A DNA stretch of 64,000 nt, taken from Streptomyces luteolifulvus (GTDB lineage: Bacteria > Actinomycetota > Actinomycetes > Streptomycetales > Streptomycetaceae). A program made the translations under genes and the position numbers. Where the stretch lies: NCBI RefSeq assembly GCF_008806595.1, contig NZ_VZRB01000007.1:124001-188000 (forward strand), read 5' to 3'. The notes under the pieces were generated by a model. The model was not told the DNA's origin. It worked only from the letters and a program-made list of their open reading frames with translations, and did no database searches. The stretch's first letter is position 1; every line of letters starts with the position of its first letter. Shown piece after piece: positions 33,941-41,650 of this stretch.

Positions 33941-35401
33941 TCACCCGGGCCACACGATCGCCTGCACCTCGCTGTAGGCGTGCAGCGCGTACGAGCCGAC
34001 GTCCCGGCCGACCCCGCTCTGCTTGAACCCCCCGAACGGCGCCTCCATGTTGCGGCCGACGGTGTTGATCCCGACCCCGCCGGCCCGCAGCCGCCGTGCC
34101 ACGCGGAAGGCGCGGGCCACGTCGCCCGACCAGACGTAGTCGATCAGGCCGTAGTCGCTGTCGTTGGCGACGGCGATCCCCTCGTCCTCGTCGTCGAAGG
34201 GGACGACGACCACGACCGGACCGAAGATCTCCTCCCGGGCGACGCGCATGTCGTTGGTGCAGTCCGCGAGGAGGGTCGGGCCGACGTAAAAACCCCGGTC
34301 GTACGGCGGCCGTTCACCGCCGGCCGCCACCGTCGCCCCCTCCTTGCGGCCGAGTTCGACGTACGACTCCACCCGGTCCCGGTGCGCGGCCGAGATGACC
34401 GGCCCGACCGCGGTGTCCGGCTCCCGTGGATCGCCCACCTTCAACCGGCCCGCATACGCGGCGAGTTGGTCCACCAGTCGGTCGTACACCCCGCGCTGTG
34501 CCAGCACCCGGGTCGGCGCCGTGCAGATCTGCCCGCTGTAGAAGGAGAAGGTGGTGCCGATCCCCGCCACGGCCGACCCGAGGTCCGCGTCGTCGAAGAC
34601 GACGGCCGCGCCCTTGCCGCCCAGCTCCATCAACTGCCGCTTCATCGCCCGCCCGCACACCTCGGCGATGCGCTGCCCGACCGCCGTTGAGCCGGTGAAA
34701 CTGACCATGTCGACGTCGGGCGAGTCCACGGCCGCCTCACCGACCTCGACCGACCGGCCGGAGACCACGTTCACGACCCCGGCGGGCGCCCCGGCCTCCT
34801 CCAGCGCCTCGGCCATCCGGTAGACGGACAGCGGGTCCTGCGGGGCCGGCTTCACGACCACGGTGTTGCCCATCGCGAGCGCCGGCGCGATCTTTCCGGC
34901 CGGGTTCGCCCAGGGGTTGTTGTACGAGGTGATGCAGGTGACGACCCCGACGGGCTGCCGCACGGCCAGCGCGCCCATCACACCCGCCCGCCCCATGGGT
35001 CCCGCCTCGTTGATCTGCGGAGGGATCGCCCACTCCGCGGGCTCCACGCGCGCGTACCGCCGGAAACGGGCCGCGGCCACCCCCACCTGCATCCCGCGTG
35101 CCGTCCCGGTCGTCGCGCCGGTCTCCGCCTGCGCCAGCTCCGCGTACGGCACCGTGCGCTCGCGGATGATCCCCGCCGCCCTGGCCAGAACCGCCGCCCG
35201 CTCCTCGGCGGGCCTGCGCGACCACGGCCCGAAGGCCTCACGGGCCGCGGCACAGGCCGCGTGCACCTGATCCCGCGAGGCCTCCGGCGCCCACCCGACG
35301 GTCTCCTCGGTCGCCGGGTCGACGACCTCGTAGTGACCGCCGTCCGGCTCCACCCACGCGCCATCGACGAACAACCTGGCCACCGGGTACTGCCCGGTCA
35401 C
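33941..35401 (-). CDS. aldehyde dehydrogenase
   Basis: 486 residues from the GTG 35401, which overlaps the amidohydrolase stop codon (GTGA). Typical ALDH motifs: TSYNNPWANPAGKIAPALAMGNTVVVKPA (NAD binding), VSFTGSTAVGQRIAE, catalytic Glu in MELGGKG and catalytic Cys in GQICTAPTR; the C-terminal EIFGPV and PFGGFKQSG are present. It converts an aldehyde to an acid with NAD(P). Coupling to the amidohydrolase and the LLM upstream suggests that it oxidises an aldehyde released in that short pathway. Confidence 0.93.
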   Translation of the reverse strand: MTGQYPVARLFVDGAWVEPDGGHYEVVDPATEETVGWAPEASRDQVHAACAAAREAFGPWSRRPAEERAAVLARAAGIIRERTVPYAELAQAETGATTGTARGMQVGVAAARFRRYARVEPAEWAIPPQINEAGPMGRAGVMGALAVRQPVGVVTCITSYNNPWANPAGKIAPALAMGNTVVVKPAPQDPLSVYRMAEALEEAGAPAGVVNVVSGRSVEVGEAAVDSPDVDMVSFTGSTAVGQRIAEVCGRAMKRQLMELGGKGAAVVFDDADLGSAVAGIGTTFSFYSGQICTAPTRVLAQRGVYDRLVDQLAAYAGRLKVGDPREPDTAVGPVISAAHRDRVESYVELGRKEGATVAAGGERPPYDRGFYVGPTLLADCTNDMRVAREEIFGPVVVVVPFDDEDEGIAVANDSDYGLIDYVWSGDVARAFRVARRLRAGGVGINTVGRNMEAPFGGFKQSGVGRDVGSYALHAYSEVQAIVWPG

Positions 35402-37128
35402 CGGGTGCTCACCGTCCGGGTGTCCCGCCCGGAGCGCAGCACCCGCCCCGGCACCCGCCCGGTCACCACGTCGTCCCGGATCGTCTCGACCCCGTTGACC
35501 CACACGGCCCGCACGCCGATCGCCCTGGAGTCCAGCCGCGGACTGTCACCCGGCAGGTCGTGCACCAGGGTGGCCGTGCCCGCGTCGATCCGTTCCGGGT
35601 CGAAGAGGACCAGGTCCGCATGGAACCCCTCCCGCACCCGCCCCCGCTCGCGCAGACCGAACAGCCGCGCCGGGTCGTCCGTGAGCATCTTCACGGCCTG
35701 CTCGAGGCCGGCCAGCTTCCGGCCGCGCAGACAGTCGCCGAGGAAGCGGGTGGTGTACGGCGCCCCGCACATGCGGTCCAGATGCGCGCCCGCGTCGGAG
35801 CCGCCGAGCAGCACGTCCTCGTGCTGCCAGGTCTCGGCCCGCAGCGCCCAGGACGCGGGGTCGTTGTCGGTCGGCATCGGCCACAGCACCGTACGCAGCT
35901 CGTCCGCCGCGCAGATCTCCACCAGGCAGGTGAAGGGGTCCGTGCCCCGCTCGGCCGCGATGTCGTTGACCACCCGTCCGCTCAGGCCCCGGTTCGCCTC
36001 GCTGTAGGTGTCGCCGATGACGTACCGCCCGAAGTGCGCCAGCCGCCGGAAGACGCCCGCCTCCTTGGAGTCGGCGCGCCGCAGCATCTCCGCCCGCACG
36101 CCGGGGTCCCGCAGCCGCGCGATCCGCTCCGGCACCGGAAGGCCCAGGATGGGCCCCCACCCGGGGATCAGGTTCAGCGCGCAGAAGGTGCCCAGGGACA
36201 TGTTCATCGGCGTGAGGATCGGCATGGTCAGCGCCACCACCCGGCCGCCGGCCTTCCGCGCGCGCTCACTGGCCTCCAGCTGCCGGGGCACCCGCTCGGG
36301 CACGGCCGCGTCGACGGTCAGGACGTTCCAGTTCAGGGGCCGCCCCGCCGCCGCGCTCATCTCCACGAACAGATCGATCTCGGCGTCGCTGAACTGATCG
36401 AGGCAGCCCGCGACGATCGCCTCGATCTGTGTGCCCTCGTGCTCGCCCACGGCCTTGGCGAGGGCGAGCAGCTCCGCGGGCCGGGCATGCCGGGAGGCGA
36501 CCGGCTGCCCGTCGCCGTCGGAGTGGGTGGACGACTGGGTGGTGGAGAAACCCCAGGCACCGGCGTCCATGGCCTCATCGAAGAGCCGCAGCATGGCGGC
36601 AAGCTGCTCCTCGGTCGGCTGCCCGCCCACCGCGTCCGGCCCCATCACATACCGCCGCAACGCGCAATGCCCCACCATGAAACCGGCGTTGACGGCGATC
36701 CGCCCTTGGAGAGCGTCCAGATACTCCCCGAACGCGTTCCAGTTCCAGGGAGCCCCCTCCTCCAGGGCAACCAGCGACATGCCTTCGACCTTGGACATCA
36801 TGCGCCGGGTGTAGTCGGCATCCTCGGGCCGGTCCGGGTTCAGCGGCGCGAGCGTGAACCCGCAGTTCCCGGCCGCGACCGTGGTCACCCCGTGGTTCAG
36901 GGAGGGCGTGGCGTACGGGTCCCAGAACAGCTGGGCGTCGTAGTGCGTGTGAGGGTCGACGAATCCGGGGGCGAGGACGAGCCCGGCGGCGTCTTCGACG
37001 GTTCGGGACTCTTCGGTGACCGTGCCGATCGCGGCTATCCGTCCATCCCGTATCCCCACGTCGGCGGTGCGGGCCGGCGCGCCCGTCCCATCGACGAGGG
37101 TCGCGCCTTTGATGACGTGATCGAGCAT
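35398..37128 (-). CDS. N-acyl-D-amino-acid deacylase/amidohydrolase family protein
   Basis: 576 residues, GGAGG eight bases before the ATG. Metal-dependent hydrolase of the D-aminoacylase type: LAPGFVDPHTHYDAQLFWDP (HxH), AGNCGFTLAP, GHCALRRYVMG, GGSDAGAHLDRMCGAPYTTRFL, and an ALFGL.RGRVREGFHADLVLFDP tail. Substrates of this family are N-acylated amino acids or cyclic amides; the context (LLM monooxygenase upstream, aldehyde dehydrogenase downstream, overlapping by 4 bp) suggests hydrolysis of a small amide or lactam-like intermediate. A 123-bp gap with a dispersed repeat separates it from the LLM gene. Confidence 0.88.
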   Translation of the reverse strand: MLDHVIKGATLVDGTGAPARTADVGIRDGRIAAIGTVTEESRTVEDAAGLVLAPGFVDPHTHYDAQLFWDPYATPSLNHGVTTVAAGNCGFTLAPLNPDRPEDADYTRRMMSKVEGMSLVALEEGAPWNWNAFGEYLDALQGRIAVNAGFMVGHCALRRYVMGPDAVGGQPTEEQLAAMLRLFDEAMDAGAWGFSTTQSSTHSDGDGQPVASRHARPAELLALAKAVGEHEGTQIEAIVAGCLDQFSDAEIDLFVEMSAAAGRPLNWNVLTVDAAVPERVPRQLEASERARKAGGRVVALTMPILTPMNMSLGTFCALNLIPGWGPILGLPVPERIARLRDPGVRAEMLRRADSKEAGVFRRLAHFGRYVIGDTYSEANRGLSGRVVNDIAAERGTDPFTCLVEICAADELRTVLWPMPTDNDPASWALRAETWQHEDVLLGGSDAGAHLDRMCGAPYTTRFLGDCLRGRKLAGLEQAVKMLTDDPARLFGLRERGRVREGFHADLVLFDPERIDAGTATLVHDLPGDSPRLDSRAIGVRAVWVNGVETIRDDVVTGRVPGRVLRSGRDTRTVSTR

Positions 37129-37159
37129 GGAGCTTGCCTCCTTGAACTACGGTGCGGTG

Positions 37160-37240
37160 AGCGCCCCTTCAGGGGCGCGGGGCTGTATCGATGTGCGGCT
37201 CCGCCGCGTGGGCGCGACCAGCCACACTCGACCCGCACCC
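37160..37240. repeat. dispersed Streptomyces hairpin repeat (copy 1)
   Basis: GCGCCCCT (37161-37168) pairs with AGGGGCGC (37171-37178), followed by GGGGCTGTATCG and GGGCGCGACCAGCCACA. A related sequence occurs at 45109-45150. I recognise this type as a frequently dispersed intergenic sequence in Streptomyces genomes; it may act as a terminator between the LLM and the amidohydrolase. Confidence 0.6.
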
Positions 37241-37251
37241 GCCAACGGCGA

Positions 37252-38370
37252 TCACGCGCTCCGCCGGAACCGCGTAGTCCGATGCACAGGATCCGTATCG
37301 ATCTTCGGAATCACGTGCTCCCCGATCAGCCGAATCGTCCGCAGCGTCTCCTCCTTCGGCACCCCCACCGGCAGCCCGAAGCTCAACTGATCCGCACCGG
37401 CCTGCTCCCACCGCTTGCACTGCGTGAGCACTTCCTCCGGATCCCCGCAGATGAGCAGTTCCTCCTCGATCAACAGCTCCACGAACTCCGGCGTGTACTC
37501 GGGCAATGTCTCCGGCCACACCGGGAACCCCTCGGGACGAGGAAACGTGTCGTGGTACCGGAACACCAGCGAGGGCAGATAGTGCAGCCCGCCGTTCACC
37601 GCGATCTCGATCGCCTCGGCGTGCGTGGGCGCACAGATCGCCGTCGTCGTCACCATCACGTTGTCGTTGACGAAGTCCCCCACCGGCTCGGCGTCCACGA
37701 CCGCGTTCTTGTACTGCTCCAGCACCCACTCCATGTCGGAGACCTTCTGGACGCTGAACCCCAGCACTCCGAGGCCCTTCTTCGCGGCCATCGCGTACGA
37801 GGGCGGCGACCCCGCCGCGTACCACATCGCGGGGTGCGACCTCCCGTACGGCTTCGGCAGGACCTTCCGCGGCGGCAGCTGCCAGTGCTTGCCCTGGAAG
37901 CCGGCGTACTCGTCCTGGAGCCACATCTTGGGGAACTCGGCGATGGTCTCTTCCCAGATCTCCTTGGTGTGGTTCATGTCGGTGATCCCGGGGAGGAAGC
38001 CGAGGATCTCGTGCGAGCCGGCCCCGCGCCCGCTGCCGAACTCGAAGCGGTTGCCGGTGAGATGGTCGAGCATGGCGACCTTCTCGGCGACCTTCACCGG
38101 GTGGTTGACCTGGGCGAGCGGGTTGAAGATCCCGGAGCCGAGATGGATCCGCTCGGTCGCGTGCGCCAGATAGCCGAGGAAGACGTCGTTGGCGGAGAGG
38201 TGCGAGTACTCCTCCAGGAAGTGGTGCTCGGACGCCCAGGCGTACTTGAAGCCGGACCGGTCCGCCTGGATGACGTACTCGGTCTCCTCCATCAGCGCCT
38301 TGTGCTCGGCCAGCGGGTCGGTCTCGGCGCGCTTGCCGACGTATCCCTGTACAAAGAGTCCGAATTCCAA
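37252..38370 (-). CDS. LLM class flavin-dependent oxidoreductase
   Basis: 372 residues. Luciferase-like barrel: MEFGLFVQGYVGKRAETDP, WASEHHFLEEYSHLSAND, GSGIFNPLAQVNHPVKVAEKVAMLDHLTGNRFEFGSGRGAGSHEI, and GFSVQKVSDMEWVLEQYKNAV. The EHHF motif is typical of FMN-type luciferase-like monooxygenases rather than F420 dehydrogenases. It is the first gene of a leftward run (LLM, amidohydrolase, ALDH) and has two regulon palindromes upstream of its start (38394-38408 and 38456-38470). Reaction unknown. Confidence 0.9.
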   Translation of the reverse strand: MEFGLFVQGYVGKRAETDPLAEHKALMEETEYVIQADRSGFKYAWASEHHFLEEYSHLSANDVFLGYLAHATERIHLGSGIFNPLAQVNHPVKVAEKVAMLDHLTGNRFEFGSGRGAGSHEILGFLPGITDMNHTKEIWEETIAEFPKMWLQDEYAGFQGKHWQLPPRKVLPKPYGRSHPAMWYAAGSPPSYAMAAKKGLGVLGFSVQKVSDMEWVLEQYKNAVVDAEPVGDFVNDNVMVTTTAICAPTHAEAIEIAVNGGLHYLPSLVFRYHDTFPRPEGFPVWPETLPEYTPEFVELLIEEELLICGDPEEVLTQCKRWEQAGADQLSFGLPVGVPKEETLRTIRLIGEHVIPKIDTDPVHRTTRFRRSA

Positions 38371-38393
38371 GGCGGGTCACCCTCCCTGCTTTC

Positions 38394-38408
38394 CTGACGC
38401 ATCGTCAG
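38394..38408. promoter_or_regulatory. regulon palindrome 2 (LLM-amidohydrolase-ALDH)
   Basis: CTGACGCATCGTCAG: perfect 6-bp arms, 24 bp upstream of the LLM start at 38370. Confidence 0.8.
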
Positions 38409-38455
38409 ATCGTCTGCCGCCAGACTGTCGCACTGCCCGCATCCACCGTCAATAG

Positions 38456-38470
38456 CTGACGGCCAGTCAG
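38456..38470. promoter_or_regulatory. regulon palindrome 3 (second site of the LLM promoter)
   Basis: CTGACGGCCAGTCAG: one mismatch in the inner pair. It lies 62 bp from palindrome 2, centre to centre. Confidence 0.65.
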
Positions 38471-38478
38471 ATGGCGAT

Positions 38479-39249
38479 TCAGATGACCGACACCCCCGCC
38501 AGCCATCCCCCGTCGATCACGAACGGCTGCCCGGTGATGTAGGAGGAGTCGTCGGACGTCAGGAACAGCGCGAGCCGGGCCACCTCCTCCGGCTTGCCGA
38601 TCCGCCCGAGCGGCACGAGCTTCCGATACAGCTCGTCCAGTGCCCTGCTCGTCTCCTCCACGTCCGCCGTCGGGTCCAGCTGAGCCGGGTTGGACATCGC
38701 GGTGTCGACGGCGCCCGGGCACATGGCGTTGACGCGGATGCCCCGGTGCGCGAGCTCCAGCGCGGCGACCCGGGTGAGGCCGAGGATGGCGTGTTTGGTG
38801 GCGGCGTACGTGCCGACGGCCGCCATGCCGGTCACCGCCGTGTAGGAGGCGGTGTTGACGATCGTGCCGCCGTCCTCCAGCACCGGGGCGACGGTCTTGA
38901 TGCCGAGGAAGCAGCCGACCTGATTGACGCGTACGACCTGCATGAACTCGTCGAGGGGCGTGTCGACCAGGGAGTTGAAGCGCAGGATGCCCGCGTTGTT
39001 GACCAGGCCGTCGATCCGGCCGAACGCGTCCTTGACGGTGCTCACGGCGGACCGCCACTGATCCTCCTCGCCGACGTCCAGGTGGACGTACCGCGCGCCC
39101 AGCTCCTTCGCGAGGGCCGCGCCCTGCTCGTCGAGAACATCGGCGACCACCACCTCGGCACCCTCCGCCCGGAACAGACGGGCCTCCTGCTCCCCCTGCC
39201 CGCGCGCCGCCCCGGTGACCACGACGACGCGTCCGTCCAGCTTGCCCAT
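38479..39249 (-). CDS. SDR family oxidoreductase
   Basis: 256 residues from the ATG 39249 with AGGAG upstream. NAD-binding GAARGQG (residues 13-19), NNAG at 84-87 and catalytic Ser135, Tyr148, Lys152 (TASYTA; YAATK). The C-terminal DGGW is complete. Last gene of the leftward run amidohydrolase-LLM-SDR controlled from the palindrome at 41455-41469; ten bases separate it from the LLM stop. It should oxidise a hydroxyl group in the same pathway. Confidence 0.93.
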   Translation of the reverse strand: MGKLDGRVVVVTGAARGQGEQEARLFRAEGAEVVVADVLDEQGAALAKELGARYVHLDVGEEDQWRSAVSTVKDAFGRIDGLVNNAGILRFNSLVDTPLDEFMQVVRVNQVGCFLGIKTVAPVLEDGGTIVNTASYTAVTGMAAVGTYAATKHAILGLTRVAALELAHRGIRVNAMCPGAVDTAMSNPAQLDPTADVEETSRALDELYRKLVPLGRIGKPEEVARLALFLTSDDSSYITGQPFVIDGGWLAGVSVI

Positions 39250-39259
39250 GCCGTTCTCC

Positions 39260-40186
39260 TCAGAGGTCGGTGGCCACGTCGGCGCCGAACGCGGCCATCT
39301 GGTCGGTGAGTTCCGCACGGCTCCGGCTGCGGAACCGCACCTGGATCTGGTCCACGCCCATCGCGCGGTACGCCCGCAGCGACTCGGCGAGGGCGTCGGG
39401 CGGGCCGGTGATCGTCCGCCGCCCGACGGGCCACCGCGGGGTGCCGATGTACAGCGGCTCGGTGATGGCGCCGATGGTCAGCGGGCCCTCGACACCGGCC
39501 TCGGCCCGCAGTCGCCTGATGTGCTCGATCTGTGCGGGCAGCAGGTCGCGCGGGTCGCCCTGCGGCAGCCAGCCGTCGCCCTTGAGGGCGGCCCGGCGTA
39601 CGGCGGCGGGCGAGGAGCCGCCCACCCAGAGGGGGATGCGCTCCTGGGCGGGGCGGGGCCGCTGGCCCAGGCCCTCGAAGTCGTAGAACTTGCCGTGGTG
39701 TTCGGGGAACTCCTCGGGGCCGAGGGCGGCACGCAGTGCGTCGAGGCACTCGTCGAGCACGGCCCCTCGGTGCCGGAAGTCGACGCCGAGCGCCGCGAAC
39801 TCCTCGGGTACGTGCCCGGCACCCACGCCGAGGATCAGGCGGCCCCCGCTCAGATGGTCGACGGTCGCGTACTGCTTGGCCGTGAGCAGGGGGTGGCGCA
39901 GGCCGACGACGGCGACATGGCTGAGCAGCCGGACGCGTTCGGTGACGGCCGCGAGGTGGGCGAGGGTGGCGACCGGGTCGTACCAGACGGTGCTCATCGC
40001 GGGGGCGAGCCGGCGCGGGACGCCGACGTGGTCGCAGCACGCGACGTAGGCGAAGCCCGCGCGGTCGGCGGTGCGGGCGATCTCGACGAGGTCGGCGGGG
40101 CCGGCGCCGGCCTCCCAGGGTTCGGCGTAGATCGTGGACTGGGACTGGACGGGCAGCTGGATGCCGTACTCGATCCCCGTGCTCAC
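39260..40186 (-). CDS. LLM class flavin/F420-dependent oxidoreductase
   Basis: 308 residues from the GTG 40186, which overlaps the amidohydrolase stop by four bases (GTGA). Luciferase-like motifs: CCDHVGVPRRLAP, VRLLSHVAVVGLRHPLLTAKQYATVDHLSGGRLILGVGAGHVPEEFAALGVDF, and IPLWVGGSSPAAVRRAALKGDGW. LGVGAGHVPEEF is typical of F420-type members. Middle gene of amidohydrolase-LLM-SDR. Confidence 0.9.
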   Translation of the reverse strand: MSTGIEYGIQLPVQSQSTIYAEPWEAGAGPADLVEIARTADRAGFAYVACCDHVGVPRRLAPAMSTVWYDPVATLAHLAAVTERVRLLSHVAVVGLRHPLLTAKQYATVDHLSGGRLILGVGAGHVPEEFAALGVDFRHRGAVLDECLDALRAALGPEEFPEHHGKFYDFEGLGQRPRPAQERIPLWVGGSSPAAVRRAALKGDGWLPQGDPRDLLPAQIEHIRRLRAEAGVEGPLTIGAITEPLYIGTPRWPVGRRTITGPPDALAESLRAYRAMGVDQIQVRFRSRSRAELTDQMAAFGADVATDL

Positions 40187-41442
40187 TGCGCACCGCCGCC
40201 GGGCCACAGCCCGTCCGCCGTCAGCCCCAGCAGGTCGATGGCGTTGCCGCGTACGATCCGCTCCACGACGTCCGCGTCCAGATGCCCCATCTGTGCCTCC
40301 CCGACCTCGCGCGACTTCGGCCAGGTGGAGTCGGAGTGGGGATAGTCGGTCTCGTAGAGGACGTTGCCGACGCCGATGGCGTCGAGATTGCGCAGCCCGA
40401 AGGCGTCGTCGAAGAAACAGCCGTGGACATGCTCGGCGAACAGTTCGGACGGCGGCCGGTGGACCTTGTCGGCGACGCCGCCCCAGCCGCGGTTCTCCTC
40501 CCAGACCACGTCGGCGCGTTCGAGGATGTAGGGGATCCAGCCGATCTGCCCCTCCGCATACATGACCTTGAGGTTCGGGAAACGCTCGAACTTGCCGCTC
40601 ATCAGCCAGTCCACCATCGAGAAGCAGCAGTTGGCGAAGGTGATGGTGGAGCCGACGGCGGGTGGGGCGTCGGCGGAGGTGGAGGGCATACGGCTCGACG
40701 ACCCGATGTGCATGGCGACGACCGTGCCCGTCTCGTCGCAGGCGGCGAGGAAGGGGTCCCAGTCGTCGGTGTGGACGGAGGGGAGTCCCAGGTGCGGGGG
40801 TATCTCGGAGAAGGCGACGGCGCGCACGCCGCGGGCCGCGTTGCGGCGTACCTCCCGGGCCGCCAGCTCGGCGTCCCACAGCGGGATGAGGGTGAGAGGG
40901 ATGAGCCGGCCCCCGGCGTCGGGCCCGCACCACTCCTCCACCATCCAGTCGTTGTAGGCCTGGACGCACAGCAGACCGAGGTCGTGGTCCTTCGCCTCGG
41001 TGAAGGTCTGGCCGCAGAAGCGGGGGAAGGTCGGGAAGCACAGGGCCGACTGGACATGGTTGACGTCCATGTCGGCGAGGCGCTGCGGGACGTCGTGGGA
41101 GCCCGGCCGCATCTGCTGGTAGGTGATGACTTCGAGCTTGATCTCGTCCCTGCTGTAGCCGACGGCGGTGTCGAGGCGGGTGAGGGGGCGGTGGAGGTCC
41201 TCGTAGACCCACCAGTCGCCGAGGGGCCCGTCGTCGCCCTCCTTGCCCATGACGGGCTTGAACCGGCCGCCGAGGAAGGACATTTCCTTCAGCGGGGCAC
41301 GGACGATACGGGGGCCGGTGTCCAGGTACTTCTTCGGGAGACGGTCCTGCCAGACGTTGCCCGGCTCCACCGTGTGGTCGTCGACTGAGATAATCAGGGG
41401 AAAGCTGCTGGCGGTGCTGGCGTCGGTGTTCATGGCGCTCAC
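40183..41442 (-). CDS. amidohydrolase family protein (ACMSD-like, metal-dependent)
   Basis: 419 residues from the GTG 41442 (or ATG 41433); no ribosome site is visible for either. Motifs: ISVDDHTVEPGNVW (first metal motif, DDH instead of the usual H-x-H), NVLYETDYPHSDSTWPK (ETDYPHSD, last metal motif) and GNAIDLLGL. These match a large family of putative amidohydrolases/decarboxylases adjacent to steroid- or fatty-acid-like catabolic genes in mycobacteria and rhodococci; the real reaction of this type is seldom known. First gene of the run amidohydrolase-LLM-SDR, 12 bp downstream of a palindrome. Confidence 0.9.
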   Translation of the reverse strand: MSAMNTDASTASSFPLIISVDDHTVEPGNVWQDRLPKKYLDTGPRIVRAPLKEMSFLGGRFKPVMGKEGDDGPLGDWWVYEDLHRPLTRLDTAVGYSRDEIKLEVITYQQMRPGSHDVPQRLADMDVNHVQSALCFPTFPRFCGQTFTEAKDHDLGLLCVQAYNDWMVEEWCGPDAGGRLIPLTLIPLWDAELAAREVRRNAARGVRAVAFSEIPPHLGLPSVHTDDWDPFLAACDETGTVVAMHIGSSSRMPSTSADAPPAVGSTITFANCCFSMVDWLMSGKFERFPNLKVMYAEGQIGWIPYILERADVVWEENRGWGGVADKVHRPPSELFAEHVHGCFFDDAFGLRNLDAIGVGNVLYETDYPHSDSTWPKSREVGEAQMGHLDADVVERIVRGNAIDLLGLTADGLWPGGGAQ

Positions 41443-41454
41443 GGTAGCGCCGAT

Positions 41455-41469
41455 CTGACGGGTCGTCAG
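41455..41469. promoter_or_regulatory. regulon palindrome 4 (amidohydrolase-LLM-SDR)
   Basis: CTGACGGGTCGTCAG: perfect 6-bp arms, 12 bp upstream of the GTG at 41442. Confidence 0.8.
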
Positions 41470-41650
41470 CTACGCGAACGGGACGAGCACCGGGCCGGCG
41501 GCGCGGGCCCCGGCTCGTACGTGTGGTAAGGGCGAATGAAGATCCTGTGAATCCCGCGCGCCTGCTTGTGATCACGCCCTCCACAGCTGACGCGTCTGCC
41601 GCGAACAAGGCAGACTGGCGGGGTTGCTCACTGTTTCGAGGGGGACGGCG

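Noticed and set aside
37129..37251. A regulon palindrome directly upstream of the amidohydrolase-ALDH pair
   Set aside because: The gap holds only the dispersed hairpin repeat; control must come from the palindromes upstream of the LLM gene.
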